Shown here: piece by piece, positions 1-7,803 of the stretch | How the letters are laid out: every line of letters starts with the position of its first letter | How positions within the stretch are numbered: position 1 is the stretch's first letter | NCBI GenBank assembly: GCA_016213625.1 | Contig: JACQZZ010000108.1 | Location: 1-58,769, forward strand | DNA from: Actinomycetota bacterium | GTDB taxonomy: Bacteria; Actinomycetota; Acidimicrobiia; Acidimicrobiales; Ilumatobacteraceae | DNA: 58,769 bases | Reading direction: 5' to 3' | Notes under the pieces: generated by a model | Database searches by the model: none | What the model saw: only the letters and a program-made list of their open reading frames with translations | What the model was told of the DNA's origin: nothing | Translations under genes and position numbers: made by a program

Positions 1-639
1 ACCCGTGCCGCCACGGTGGAGGAGGCGTTCGAGGTGGCCGCCACGTTCGCCACGCAGCCGTTGCCGAAGGGTCCGAGCACCATCGTGCTCACCACGGCCG
101 GCGGATGGGGCGTGGTCACCAGCGACGCCATCGCACGCGACGGGCGTTTGGAGTTGATGGAGCTGCCCGCCGATCTGCAGGCACAGATCGACACCAAGCT
201 CCCGCCGCGGTGGAGCAAGAACAACCCGGTCGACTGCGCCGGAGGCGAGACGCGTGACACCATTCCGGAAGTGATGGAGATGATCGCCGCCCACCCCGAC
301 GTGCACGCCATCGTGTACCTGGGCCTCGGCATCCAGAGCAACCAGGCGCGGATGATGCGCGAAGGGCGCTTCTATCCCGACCACGGCCTCGAGCGCATCG
401 TGTCGTACCACGAGCGACAGGACGAGCGCTTCGCCCAGGCGGCACACGAACTCTCGGTCAAGTACGACAAGCCCATCCTCACGGCCACCGAGCTGGCGGT
501 GGCCGACCCCGACAACGCCGGGCCGCGTGCGGTCCGCGAGACCGGTCGGCTCTGCTACGCCAGCGGCAACCGCGCCGTCACTGCGCTCGGCCATCTCTGG
601 GAGTACGCCCAGTTCCACCAGCGACGAGGGCACGCCTGA
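1..639 (+). CDS. Acyl-CoA synthetase (NDP-forming) type, C-terminal part, 5' truncated
   Basis: The frame is open from base 1 to the TGA at 637-639, so only the last 212 or so residues are in the window. The visible part matches the succinyl-CoA-ligase-like flavodoxin domain of NDP-forming acyl-CoA synthetases: a TTAGGWG loop near the start is followed by a NPVDCAGG segment. Enzymes of this family interconvert acyl-CoA and acid with formation of a nucleoside triphosphate, or act as protein acyltransferases. The CoA-binding and ATP-grasp parts are not visible, so substrate and direction cannot be judged. The next gene starts at the base directly after this stop codon, which suggests co-transcription. 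Confidence 0.75.
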   Translation, partial: TRAATVEEAFEVAATFATQPLPKGPSTIVLTTAGGWGVVTSDAIARDGRLELMELPADLQAQIDTKLPPRWSKNNPVDCAGGETRDTIPEVMEMIAAHPDVHAIVYLGLGIQSNQARMMREGRFYPDHGLERIVSYHERQDERFAQAAHELSVKYDKPILTATELAVADPDNAGPRAVRETGRLCYASGNRAVTALGHLWEYAQFHQRRGHA

Positions 640-2103
640 ATGGCCCGACGCCGCAACCCCTATCCGGGGCTCATCGTGGTGGCGCTGGTGCCTGCGTTGA
701 TCCTCGGAGGGTGCTGGCGTTTCGCTGACGGCAAGGCTCCGGCAGCCGTGGAGGTGACATCCACCGACACCCCCGCTGTCGTTGAGGAACCGGTGGTCGA
801 GCCGGCGGCGCTCACCACACCGCTGCTGTCGGTGCGCCGGAGTCCCGCGGTGCTGGCGCGCGATGTGAACCTCGGCGCGTTCACGGCCGAGGCGGAGGCG
901 TTCCTGCCGCTCATCGACGACACGTCGTGTGTCGCGCTGTCGGTCGACGGCCAGATGGTGGCCGGCTCGCACGCCGAGCTCCCGCTGCGACCGGCCAGCA
1001 ACGTGAAGATCATCACCGCCGCAGTCGCGCTGGAGGTGTTGGGCGCCGATCACACCTACACCACCGAGGTCCGCGGCACGGCCGAGGGCGGTGTGGTGGC
1101 AGGCGACCTGTACCTGGTGGGGAGCGGTGATCCGCTGTTGAGCAGCTCGTGGTGGAACGGCCCGAACGCGAAGTACCCGCCGTTCAACGTCACCTCCATC
1201 GAGACGCTGGCCCAGAACATCCGCCACGCGGGCGTGACCCGCATCGACGGCTCTGTGATCGGCGACGCGAGCCGTTACGACGACGAGTGGTACGCGCCCA
1301 GCTGGACGGACGACGTCCGCTTCAGCGAGGGTGGACCGGTGTCGGCGCTCCTGGTCAACGACTCCCGCGAGGCCATCGACCGCTCGTCGAACGACCCGGT
1401 GATTGGTGCGGCGACGGTGCTCACGGAGGCGTTGGCCGCCGTCGGGGTCACAGTTGCCGGTGAACCCGGTGAAGGCGTGGCACCCGACGATGCGCCCGTT
1501 GTCGCGTCGGTGACCTCACTGCCGATGACCGCCGTGCTGCAGGAGATGCTCACCACGAGCGACAACAACACCGCCGAGATGGTGCTCAAGGAGATCGGCG
1601 TGAAGGCCGGGGGAGCGGGCACACGCGAGGCCGGCCTGGGCGTGGTGCTGTCCACACTCCAGTCATGGGGGGTCCCCACCGACGCCCTGGTCCTCGTCGA
1701 CGGATCCGGGCTGTCCGACGACAACCGGCTCACCTGCGGGTCGCTGCTGGCGGTGGTGCAGCACCAGGACATCGCCGACCCCATCGGCCAAGGGCTCGCC
1801 GTGGCCGGGCAACAGGGTGGCACGTTGTCCGACGCGTTCGTGGGCACCGAGTTGGAAGGCGTGCTGCGTGGCAAGACCGGCACGCTGTACAACTACGACG
1901 ACGGCACCGGAGGCAAGCCGGCCGCCAAGTCGCTCAGCGGGTACGTTCCGGTCGACGGCGGTGGCGCCATCGAGTTCGCCATGTTGCTCAACGGACCGCA
2001 GGTGGCAGAGAAGGTCGTCTACCGACCGATCTGGGATGCCTTCGGCGACCTCTTGCTGACCTACCCGAGTGGACCCACGGCGACCGAGTTGGGACCCCGC
2101 TGA
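640..2103 (+). CDS. dacB: D-alanyl-D-alanine carboxypeptidase/endopeptidase, PBP4 type (peptidase S13)
   Basis: This 487-residue protein should trim or cleave peptidoglycan stem peptides outside the membrane. All three penicillin-binding motifs are visible: S-N-V-K at residues 120-123 (nucleophile Ser120), an S-D-N triad near residue 308, and K-T-G near residue 413. The stretch between the first two motifs is long, as in class C PBP4/DacB. The N-terminus is basic, then hydrophobic, and ends in LGGC (Cys25), so it is probably a lipoprotein. The start codon abuts the stop codon of the preceding gene, and its own stop overlaps the next start (TGATG). Confidence 0.9.
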   Translation: MARRRNPYPGLIVVALVPALILGGCWRFADGKAPAAVEVTSTDTPAVVEEPVVEPAALTTPLLSVRRSPAVLARDVNLGAFTAEAEAFLPLIDDTSCVALSVDGQMVAGSHAELPLRPASNVKIITAAVALEVLGADHTYTTEVRGTAEGGVVAGDLYLVGSGDPLLSSSWWNGPNAKYPPFNVTSIETLAQNIRHAGVTRIDGSVIGDASRYDDEWYAPSWTDDVRFSEGGPVSALLVNDSREAIDRSSNDPVIGAATVLTEALAAVGVTVAGEPGEGVAPDDAPVVASVTSLPMTAVLQEMLTTSDNNTAEMVLKEIGVKAGGAGTREAGLGVVLSTLQSWGVPTDALVLVDGSGLSDDNRLTCGSLLAVVQHQDIADPIGQGLAVAGQQGGTLSDAFVGTELEGVLRGKTGTLYNYDDGTGGKPAAKSLSGYVPVDGGGAIEFAMLLNGPQVAEKVVYRPIWDAFGDLLLTYPSGPTATELGPR

Positions 2104-2726
2104 TGGCGGTGCTGCCGATGTTCCCGCTGGGGAGTGTGCTCCTCCCCGGAGGCATCCTCACGCTGCACGTGTTCGAGCCTCGCTACCAGGCCCTCGTGCG
2201 TGCGTGCATCGACACCGAGGACCACGAGTTCGGCACGGTGCTCATCGAGCGAGGCAGCGAAGTGGGTGGGGGCGACGTTCGCCGCGACATGGGAACGGTG
2301 GCGCGCATGGTGCAGGTGGCCGAGCTCGACGGCGGCCGCTTTGCCGTCGTCGCCGTCGGCACCCATCGCATGATGGTGCGCTCCTGGCTGCCCGACGATC
2401 CCTATCCCGTCGCCGACGTCGACGAGGTGCCCGATGTGGAACGCGAGCCCGATCGAGTCGACGCGCTGCTGCGCGAGCTGACGCCGCGTGTGCGCCGTGC
2501 GACCGCACTCGCGATGGAACTGGGCGACCCCGTCGCCGACCCCCAGCAGGACCTGAGCGACGATCCGCTCATCGCCAGCTACCAGTTGTCGGCCCTCGCG
2601 CCGCTCGGCGATGTCGACCGGTTCGATCTGCTGATGGCCGCGGGTCCGTCCGCGCGGCTGGAGCTGTTGCGCGATCGCCTCGGCGACGTGGAGACGCTCC
2701 TGCGATTCCGGCTCGACGCGGGCTGA
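2103..2726 (+). CDS. Lon substrate-binding (N-terminal) domain protein
   Basis: A 207-residue stand-alone homologue of the N-terminal domain of Lon protease. It opens with the typical PMFPLGSVLLPG strand and the HVFEPRY segment that follows in this family. It has no AAA ATPase or Ser-Lys protease domain, so it is not a protease itself; stand-alone LON domains are thought to bind substrates or partners. Its ATG shares one base with the dacB stop codon, indicating translational coupling. The partner is unknown. Confidence 0.88.
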   Translation: MAVLPMFPLGSVLLPGGILTLHVFEPRYQALVRACIDTEDHEFGTVLIERGSEVGGGDVRRDMGTVARMVQVAELDGGRFAVVAVGTHRMMVRSWLPDDPYPVADVDEVPDVEREPDRVDALLRELTPRVRRATALAMELGDPVADPQQDLSDDPLIASYQLSALAPLGDVDRFDLLMAAGPSARLELLRDRLGDVETLLRFRLDAG

Positions 2727-2770
2727 TCTGCGGGTTCGGTAGGGGAACGGCCCCTCCGCGTGCTACACAT

Positions 2771-3142
2771 GTGGCCGTGGCCGAGCCGACCAGCGACACG
2801 AACACCACTGCACCGCGCGCCGTCAAGGCGTCCACCGGAGACACCATCTCCGAGACCGTGCAGATGGTGAAGGACTATGCGCTCCAGGAGACCGTCGATC
2901 CGCTGAAGACCGCAGGTCGGTGGATCGGCCTCGGGCTCGTGGGGGCCATTCTCATCGGGGTCGCCACCGGATTCCTGTCGTTGGGTCTCATCCGCATGGT
3001 GCAGACCGAGTGGCCGGGGACGTTCAGTGGCCGCTGGATGCGCATGCTGCCGTACCTGTTCGGCCTGACGCTGTGCGCGCTCGTGGCCGGTCTCGCCGTT
3101 CGCCGCATCAACAAGGACCCGCTCACCAAGGAGAAGCGCTGA
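2771..3142 (+). CDS. Small membrane protein with two predicted transmembrane helices
   Basis: About 123 residues, function not recognised. A polar N-terminal 50 residues precede two hydrophobic helices (GLGLVGAILIGVATGFLSLG, then PYLFGLTLCALVAGLAV) and a basic, cytoplasmic-type tail ending KEKR. There are two possible GTG starts, 2771 and 2777, neither with a good ribosome binding site; the first is given. It lies 2 bases before another small membrane protein. The layout loosely resembles actinobacterial holin-like or phosphate-stress membrane proteins, but I cannot assign it to a family. Confidence 0.7.
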   Translation: MAVAEPTSDTNTTAPRAVKASTGDTISETVQMVKDYALQETVDPLKTAGRWIGLGLVGAILIGVATGFLSLGLIRMVQTEWPGTFSGRWMRMLPYLFGLTLCALVAGLAVRRINKDPLTKEKR

Positions 3143-3144
3143 CC

Positions 3145-3348
3145 ATGGCCCAACGCATCACCAGGGACGATCTGGAGAGCAAGTTCCGCACCGTCCAGAG
3201 CGACATCCAGGGCAAGGTGGAGGACAAGAAGCAGAGCCTCGCCACTGCCGCCGTGGTGGGCGGTGTCGTGTTGCTGCTCGTGTTCTTCATCCTCGGTCGT
3301 CGGGCTGGCAGCAAGCGCACCACGTTCGTCGAGATCCGTCGGGTCTAG
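3145..3348 (+). CDS. Small single-pass membrane protein
   Basis: A 67-residue protein with a polar, probably helical N-terminal half rich in Lys, Asp and Gln (residues 5-32), then one hydrophobic helix (about residues 34-51, ATAAVVGGVVLLLVFFIL) and a basic tail. The shape suits a membrane anchor with a cytoplasmic helix. No family is recognised. It starts 2 bases after the preceding membrane-protein gene and ends 3 bases before the next, so the three form a small operon. Confidence 0.7.
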   Translation: MAQRITRDDLESKFRTVQSDIQGKVEDKKQSLATAAVVGGVVLLLVFFILGRRAGSKRTTFVEIRRV

Positions 3349-3351
3349 TCC

Positions 3352-3618
3352 ATGGCTCGTCGTGTCGGGCTGTTCGGCTTCATGAAGCCGAGCGTCTACA
3401 TCCGCCAGCAGGCCCTCACGAAGGGCGTGCTCGGTGGGAGCAAGTCGTTCATGGTCATCGCGGTGTTCGCCTACGCGCCCCGTCTGCTCCGCCGGCTGTT
3501 CGGTCGTCAGGAGATCCTGGTGGCTCGTGAGCCCATCAAGTCGGGGCAGATCCTGCGCATCGAGGCGCTGGGCGGCCTCAGCAAGGCCGAGCGCAAGGCC
3601 ATCCGCAAGGCGAAGTAG
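3352..3618 (+). CDS. Small basic protein of unknown function
   Basis: An 88-residue, strongly basic protein. A moderately hydrophobic stretch (residues 32-47, around KSFMVIAVFAYAPRLL) may touch or cross the membrane. The C-terminal part ends in a Lys/Arg-rich helix (SKAERKAIRKAK). The start ATG lies 3 bases after the stop of the preceding small membrane protein, which supports translation as part of the same unit. I do not recognise the family. Confidence 0.65.
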   Translation: MARRVGLFGFMKPSVYIRQQALTKGVLGGSKSFMVIAVFAYAPRLLRRLFGRQEILVAREPIKSGQILRIEALGGLSKAERKAIRKAK

Positions 3619-3641
3619 TCCGCATCGGGCTGCCCACCGGG

Positions 3642-3647
3642 CACAAT
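3642..3647 (+). promoter_or_regulatory. Possible -10 element for the sulfur-carrier gene
   Basis: CACAAT ends 6 bases before the ATG at 3654, the same spacing as the TANNNT boxes found before many genes here. It would allow a leaderless transcript of the carrier-thiolase-methyltransferase operon. One mismatch from TANNNT makes it tentative. Confidence 0.4.
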
Positions 3648-3653
3648 GGAACG

Positions 3654-3851
3654 ATGAAGGTGCACTTGCGGAACCCGCGGCGCGAGCTCGAACTCGACGG
3701 CAAGTTCTCCGTCAACTCGTTGCTCGCCCATCTCGAGCTGCCCCGCGAGTCGCATCTGGTCATCCGCAACGGCACGCTCGTGCCGGGCGATGCCGCCCTC
3801 GCCCCCGACGACACGGTCGAGATCCGACCGGTCATCTCGGGTGGCTGCTGA
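3654..3851 (+). CDS. Ubiquitin-like sulfur carrier (MoaD/ThiS/TtuB family) ending in Gly-Gly-Cys
   Basis: A 65-residue beta-grasp protein of MoaD/ThiS size. The pattern LVIRNGTLVPGDAAL, then DTVEIRPVISGG, is characteristic of the family. Such proteins are adenylated at a C-terminal Gly-Gly and then carry sulfur as a thiocarboxylate. Here one extra residue follows: the last codons read GGT GGC TGC TGA, so the protein ends GGC and would need trimming before activation. The stop overlaps the start of the TtuA-like thiolase by one base, so TtuB-like service in tRNA thiolation is the most likely job. The E1-like activating enzyme is not in the window. Confidence 0.85.
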   Translation: MKVHLRNPRRELELDGKFSVNSLLAHLELPRESHLVIRNGTLVPGDAALAPDDTVEIRPVISGGC

Positions 3852-4816
3852 TGGTGGCCACTGCGTCGAAGTGCCGGGTGTGCAAGGAACCCGCCATCAT
3901 CGACCTGCCCCGCCACAACGCGAACTTCTGTGCCGAGCACTTCCTCGAGCTGTGCCGCCGCCAGGTGACCAAGGCGATCGAGAAGTTCGACATGTTGTCG
4001 AAGGACGACCGTGTGCTCGTGGCCGTGTCGGGCGGCAAGGACAGCCTGGCCGTGTGGGACATGCTGGTCGAGCTCGGCTACCAGGCCGACGGGCTGTACA
4101 TCGGACTCGGCATCGGCGAGTACAGCGATGTGTCGGGGCAGTACGCCAAGGACTTCGCCGCCGAACGCGGACTCCACCTCATCACCATCGACCTGCGCAG
4201 CGAATACGGCTACGACATCCCCACCGCGGCCAAGGCCACTCGCCGGGTGCCGTGCAGCGCGTGCGGCACCAGCAAGCGGCACCTGTTCGACAAGGCGGCG
4301 CTCGATGGTGGCTACACCGTCCTCGTCACCGGCCACAACCTCGATGACGAAGCGGCGGTGCTGTTCGGCAACACGCTCCGTTGGGACGTGGAGTACCTGT
4401 CGCGCCAACTCCCGGTGCTGCCGGCGCGCCACGGATTCCCGAAGAAGGTCAAGCCGCTCATTCGCCTCACCGAGCGCGAGATGGCTGCGTGGTGCATCGT
4501 GCGCGGCATCGACTACCTGGTCGACGAGTGCCCCATGGCGGTCGGCAACAAGCACCTCGCCTACAAGGCCGCGCTGAACGCCATCGAGAGCGAGTCGCCG
4601 GGCTCGAAGGCCGCGTTCTACTTGAACTTCCTCGACAACATGGCGCCGCTGCTGGCCGGCCAGTCGAAGGCAGCGACCGATGAACTGGGCTCCTGCACTT
4701 CGTGCGGAGCACCCACCACCAGCGACCTGTGCGCGTTCTGCCGCACTGCGCAGAAGGCACGGGCGCACGAGCCGGTGCCCGTGGAACTGGTACTCAGCAA
4801 GGGGAGACGTCGATGA
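3851..4816 (+). CDS. ttuA: tRNA 2-thiolation enzyme, TtuA/CTU1 family
   Basis: A 321-residue PP-loop ATPase. In order: an N-terminal zinc-finger region (Cys8, Cys11, Cys27), the ATP-binding SGGKDS loop at 60-65, the CxxC pair Cys135/Cys138 and Cys227 (in TtuA these three cysteines hold a 4Fe-4S cluster), and a C-terminal zinc ribbon with CTSCG and CAFC. The family adenylates a tRNA uridine and replaces its 2-oxygen by sulfur from a ubiquitin-like carrier. In Thermus the target is position 54. The carrier gene lies directly upstream and the gene for the position-58 methyltransferase directly downstream, both overlapping, which supports a T-loop target. Confidence 0.88.
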   Translation: MVATASKCRVCKEPAIIDLPRHNANFCAEHFLELCRRQVTKAIEKFDMLSKDDRVLVAVSGGKDSLAVWDMLVELGYQADGLYIGLGIGEYSDVSGQYAKDFAAERGLHLITIDLRSEYGYDIPTAAKATRRVPCSACGTSKRHLFDKAALDGGYTVLVTGHNLDDEAAVLFGNTLRWDVEYLSRQLPVLPARHGFPKKVKPLIRLTEREMAAWCIVRGIDYLVDECPMAVGNKHLAYKAALNAIESESPGSKAAFYLNFLDNMAPLLAGQSKAATDELGSCTSCGAPTTSDLCAFCRTAQKARAHEPVPVELVLSKGRRR

Positions 4817-5583
4817 ACCGTCCACTGGACTACGGCGACAAGGTGTTGTTGCTCGACAACAAGCAGCGCAGGTACTTGGTCACGCTGGCAGAAGGGGCCG
4901 AGTTCCACACGCACGCCGGGCTCATCCCGCACGCCGAGTTCGTCGGCAAGGCCGAGGGCGTGGTGCTCAAGAGCACTCGCGGCGCGGCCTACACCGCGCT
5001 CCGCCCGACGCTGGAGGACTTCGTGCTCGAGATGCCGCGCGGTGCGCAGGTCATCTATCCGAAGGACCTCGGCCCCATCTGCATGCTCGCCGACATCGGC
5101 CCGGGCGTCAGGGTGCTGGAGAGCGGCGTCGGCTCGGGTGCGTTGAGCATGACCATGCTGCGCTACGGCGCACACATCGTCGGCTACGAACTCCGTGAGG
5201 ACTTCCTCAACCGGGCCCGCACCAACGTGCGCAGCTTCCTCGGTGAGGACGCGCTGGACCGCTACGACCTCCACCTGCGCGATTGCTACGAGGGCATCGA
5301 CGAGCGCGACATCGATCGCGTGGTGCTCGACCTTCCCGAGCCGTGGCGGGTGGTGCCGCACGCAATGGAGGCGTTGCGCCCGGGGGGCATCCTCATCGCC
5401 TACACGCCCAGCATCACCCAGGCGGCGCAGACCCGTGAAGCCATGGCCAGCAAGGCATGGAACGGCACGCGCACCCTCGAGGTGCTGCACCGCGGTTGGC
5501 ACATCGAGGGGCAGGCCGTGCGTCCGGATCACCGCATGGTGGCCCACACCGGCTTCCTCACCGTCGGCCGCTTCCTGGGCTGA
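4813..5583 (+). CDS. trmI: tRNA (adenine-58-N1)-methyltransferase TrmI
   Basis: A 256-residue class I SAM methyltransferase. The N-terminal beta domain is followed by the Rossmann fold with ESGVGSGALS (motif I), YELREDF (motif II) and LDLPEPW (the DxPxPW-type catalytic loop of m1A58 enzymes). It methylates N1 of A58 in the tRNA T-loop. The start overlaps the ttuA stop as ATGA. In mycobacteria trmI also neighbours the proteasome ATPase gene, as here. The N1-methyl of A58 and 2-thio of U54 are chemically and functionally linked in Thermus. Confidence 0.93.
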   Translation: MNRPLDYGDKVLLLDNKQRRYLVTLAEGAEFHTHAGLIPHAEFVGKAEGVVLKSTRGAAYTALRPTLEDFVLEMPRGAQVIYPKDLGPICMLADIGPGVRVLESGVGSGALSMTMLRYGAHIVGYELREDFLNRARTNVRSFLGEDALDRYDLHLRDCYEGIDERDIDRVVLDLPEPWRVVPHAMEALRPGGILIAYTPSITQAAQTREAMASKAWNGTRTLEVLHRGWHIEGQAVRPDHRMVAHTGFLTVGRFLG

Positions 5584-5600
5584 CCTGCGAGGGGACGCGA

Positions 5601-5630
5601 CGAAGGCGGCCCCTGGCGGAGCCGCCTTCG
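5601..5630. terminator. Bidirectional hairpin terminator
   Basis: A perfect 10-bp stem: CGAAGGCGGC at 5601-5610 pairs with GCCGCCTTCG at 5621-5630 across a 10-base loop. It sits between the convergent trmI and ferredoxin genes. There is no long T-tract on either side, as is common for actinobacterial terminators. Confidence 0.75.
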
Positions 5631-5654
5631 TTCAGATCGTGTGATTCGTCGAGC

Positions 5655-5900
5655 TCAGGGCTCGATGAAGATGCACTCGCCGGGGCATTCCTCGGCGCTC
5701 TCGATGACCGCGTCGAGGCGGTTGTCGGGGATGTTGGCCATGCCATCGGCACCCTGCGGGAGCCCCTTGGCGGTGGCGTACACCTTGTCGCCCTCCTTGA
5801 CGTAGGCGAGGCCATCGTCGAGCAGGGTGAAGACGTCGGGTGCGATTTCCTCACAGAGGCCGTCACCGGTGCACAGATCCTGATCGATCCAGACCTTCAT
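5655..5900 (-). CDS. Small ferredoxin, probably [3Fe-4S]
   Basis: An 81-residue electron carrier. The cluster motif is Cys10-x2-Asp13-x2-Cys16 near the N-terminus with Cys72-Pro near the C-terminus. An Asp at the second ligand position is typical of single-cluster ferredoxins that hold 3Fe-4S (or convertible 4Fe-4S). Cys76 is extra. Such proteins often feed cytochromes P450 or oxygenases; none adjoins this gene, although a Rieske oxygenase lies about 43 kb away. The start has a good ribosome binding site (AGGAG, 10 bases upstream). It is divergent from the proteasome ATPase gene. Confidence 0.9.
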   Translation of the reverse strand: MKVWIDQDLCTGDGLCEEIAPDVFTLLDDGLAYVKEGDKVYATAKGLPQGADGMANIPDNRLDAVIESAEECPGECIFIEP

Positions 5901-6002
5901 TTCGTCATCTCTCCTAGTGGTGCGGGTCAGACAAAGGGAGCATACACAGCACTCTCTTCGGACACGTAGTTTCTGTGCATCACAGTCGCACGGCGACGGT
6001 GT

Positions 6003-6008
6003 TAGGTT
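6003..6008 (+). promoter_or_regulatory. Candidate -10 box, leaderless start of arc
   Basis: TAGGTT ends 6 bases before the ATG at 6015. There is no clear Shine-Dalgarno sequence between them, so the transcript probably begins at or very near the start codon. Confidence 0.5.
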
Positions 6009-6014
6009 CCCGAC

Positions 6015-7730
6015 ATGAGCGACGGAGACGTCAACGAGACCGAGGCCGTGATGCAGGCGCAGGTGGTGGTGCTCGAAGAAGAGATCGCCCAGCTGCGCCG
6101 GAAGTTGGCCGATGCACCCAAGCGCCAGCGTGCGCTCGAGGAGCGACTGCTGGAGACCAAGGGCCAACTGGCCCACGCCGTCTCGCAGAACGAGAAGCTG
6201 AGCTACACGTTGCGTGAGGCACGCGAGCACATCTCGGCGCTGCGCGAGGAGGTCGACAAGCTCAGCCAACCCCCGGCCGCGTACGGCGTCATCGTCGGCA
6301 AGAACGACGATGGCACGGTCGACGTGCTCACCAGTGGGCGCAAGATGCGCGTGAGCCTGCACCCCGACGTCGACCACGAGTCGCTGCCGCGCGGTGCCGA
6401 GGTCGTCCTCAACGAGAGCTTCAACGTGGTGCAGGCGCGCCAGCCCGAGATCGTCGGCGAAGTGGTCTCCATCAAGGAGATCATGGAAGACGGTGTGCGC
6501 GCCCTGGTGGTGGGTCGCGCCGACGAGGAACGGGTGTGCGAACTGGCCGACGCGCTGCGCGGCGTGCACCTGCGCAGCGGCGACACGATGCGGCTCGACC
6601 CGCGCAGCAACCTGCTGCTCGAGAAGCTGCCCCGTCCAGAGGTGGAAGACCTGCTGCTCGAGGAAGTGCCCGACATCAGCTACGCCGACATCGGCGGCCT
6701 CGACACGCAGATCGAGGAGATCGCCGACGCGGTGGAACTGCCGTTCCTGTACAGCGACCTGTTCGCCGAGCACCAGCTGCCGGCGCCGAAGGGCATCCTG
6801 CTCTACGGCCCTCCTGGTTGCGGCAAGACGCTCATCGCCAAGGCGGTCGCCAACTCGCTCGCCAAGAAGGTGGCCGAGAAGACCGGCGGCGAGAAGGGCC
6901 GCAGCTACTTCATCAACATCAAGGGCCCCGAGCTCTTGAACAAGTACGTCGGCGAGACCGAGCGCCAGATCCGTCTGGTGTTCCAACGTGCCCGGGAGAA
7001 GAGCGAGGAGGGCTGGCCCGTCATCGTGTTCTTCGACGAGATGGACTCCATGTTCCGCACCCGTGGCTCGGGCATCAGCAGCGACATGGAGAGCACCATC
7101 GTGCCCCAATTGCTCGCTGAGATCGACGGTGTGGAGGGCTTGCGCAACGTCATCGTCATCGGTGCCACGAACCGTGAGGACCTCATCGACCCGGCCATCC
7201 TGCGCCCTGGCCGTCTCGACGTGAAGATCAAGATCGAGCGCCCGAACGAGTCCGCCGCCGCGCAGATCTTCGCCCAGTACCTCACCGACGACATCCCCAT
7301 CGCGCCGGGTGCGGTCATCCCCGACATGATCCGCACCACCGTCAGCGAGATGTACCGCAGCGACGAGGCCAACCAGTTCCTCGAGGTCACCTACCAGAAC
7401 GGCGACAAGGAGATCCTCTACTACAAGGACTTCGCGTCGGGGGCCATGATCGAGAACATCGTGCGCCGCGCCAAGAAGCTGGCCATCAAGCGCGTCATCG
7501 CGGGCGGCACCAGGGGAGTGTGCCTGCAGGACCTCCTCGACTCCATCAAGCAGGAGTACAAGGAGCACGAGGACCTGCCCAACACCACCAACCCCGACGA
7601 CTGGGCGAAGATCAGCGGCAAGAAGGGCGAGCGCATCGTCTTCATCCGCACCCTGGTGAAGGGCCGCGAAGCCGCCGACCGCGAAGGCGGCCGCGCCATC
7701 GAGCGCGTCGCCACCGGCCAATACCTCTGA
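6015..7730 (+). CDS. arc: Proteasome-associated AAA ATPase ARC/Mpa
   Basis: A 571-residue ring ATPase that recognises pupylated proteins, unfolds them and feeds them to the 20S core. An N-terminal coiled coil (about residues 8-85, which binds Pup) is followed by OB-type beta domains. The AAA module carries Walker A GPPGCGKT at about 265-272, Walker B VIVFFDE at 336-342 and the second region of homology [15 protein letters not shown]. The C-terminus is GQYL, whose penultimate Tyr is the gate-opening signal that docks into the proteasome alpha ring. Length and layout equal those of mycobacterial Mpa. A long hairpin follows the gene. Confidence 0.97.
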   Translation: MSDGDVNETEAVMQAQVVVLEEEIAQLRRKLADAPKRQRALEERLLETKGQLAHAVSQNEKLSYTLREAREHISALREEVDKLSQPPAAYGVIVGKNDDGTVDVLTSGRKMRVSLHPDVDHESLPRGAEVVLNESFNVVQARQPEIVGEVVSIKEIMEDGVRALVVGRADEERVCELADALRGVHLRSGDTMRLDPRSNLLLEKLPRPEVEDLLLEEVPDISYADIGGLDTQIEEIADAVELPFLYSDLFAEHQLPAPKGILLYGPPGCGKTLIAKAVANSLAKKVAEKTGGEKGRSYFINIKGPELLNKYVGETERQIRLVFQRAREKSEEGWPVIVFFDEMDSMFRTRGSGISSDMESTIVPQLLAEIDGVEGLRNVIVIGATNREDLIDPAILRPGRLDVKIKIERPNESAAAQIFAQYLTDDIPIAPGAVIPDMIRTTVSEMYRSDEANQFLEVTYQNGDKEILYYKDFASGAMIENIVRRAKKLAIKRVIAGGTRGVCLQDLLDSIKQEYKEHEDLPNTTNPDDWAKISGKKGERIVFIRTLVKGREAADREGGRAIERVATGQYL

Positions 7731-7741
7731 CCGCCCACGTT

Positions 7742-7785
7742 CTGGGTGCATCCATGCCACCCCGGGGTCGCGTGGATGCACCCAG
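7742..7785. terminator. Long hairpin between convergent genes
   Basis: A 13-bp perfect stem: CTGGGTGCATCCA at 7742-7754 pairs with 7773-7785. It extends inward through three more pairs (one G-T wobble), a C-C mismatch and four further pairs, so nearly the whole 44 bases fold on themselves. It lies between arc and the convergent SCO6745-family gene and would work in both directions. A mobile palindromic repeat is an alternative reading. Confidence 0.75.
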
Positions 7786-7803
7786 ATGGAGATGTCGAGG
7801 GCG

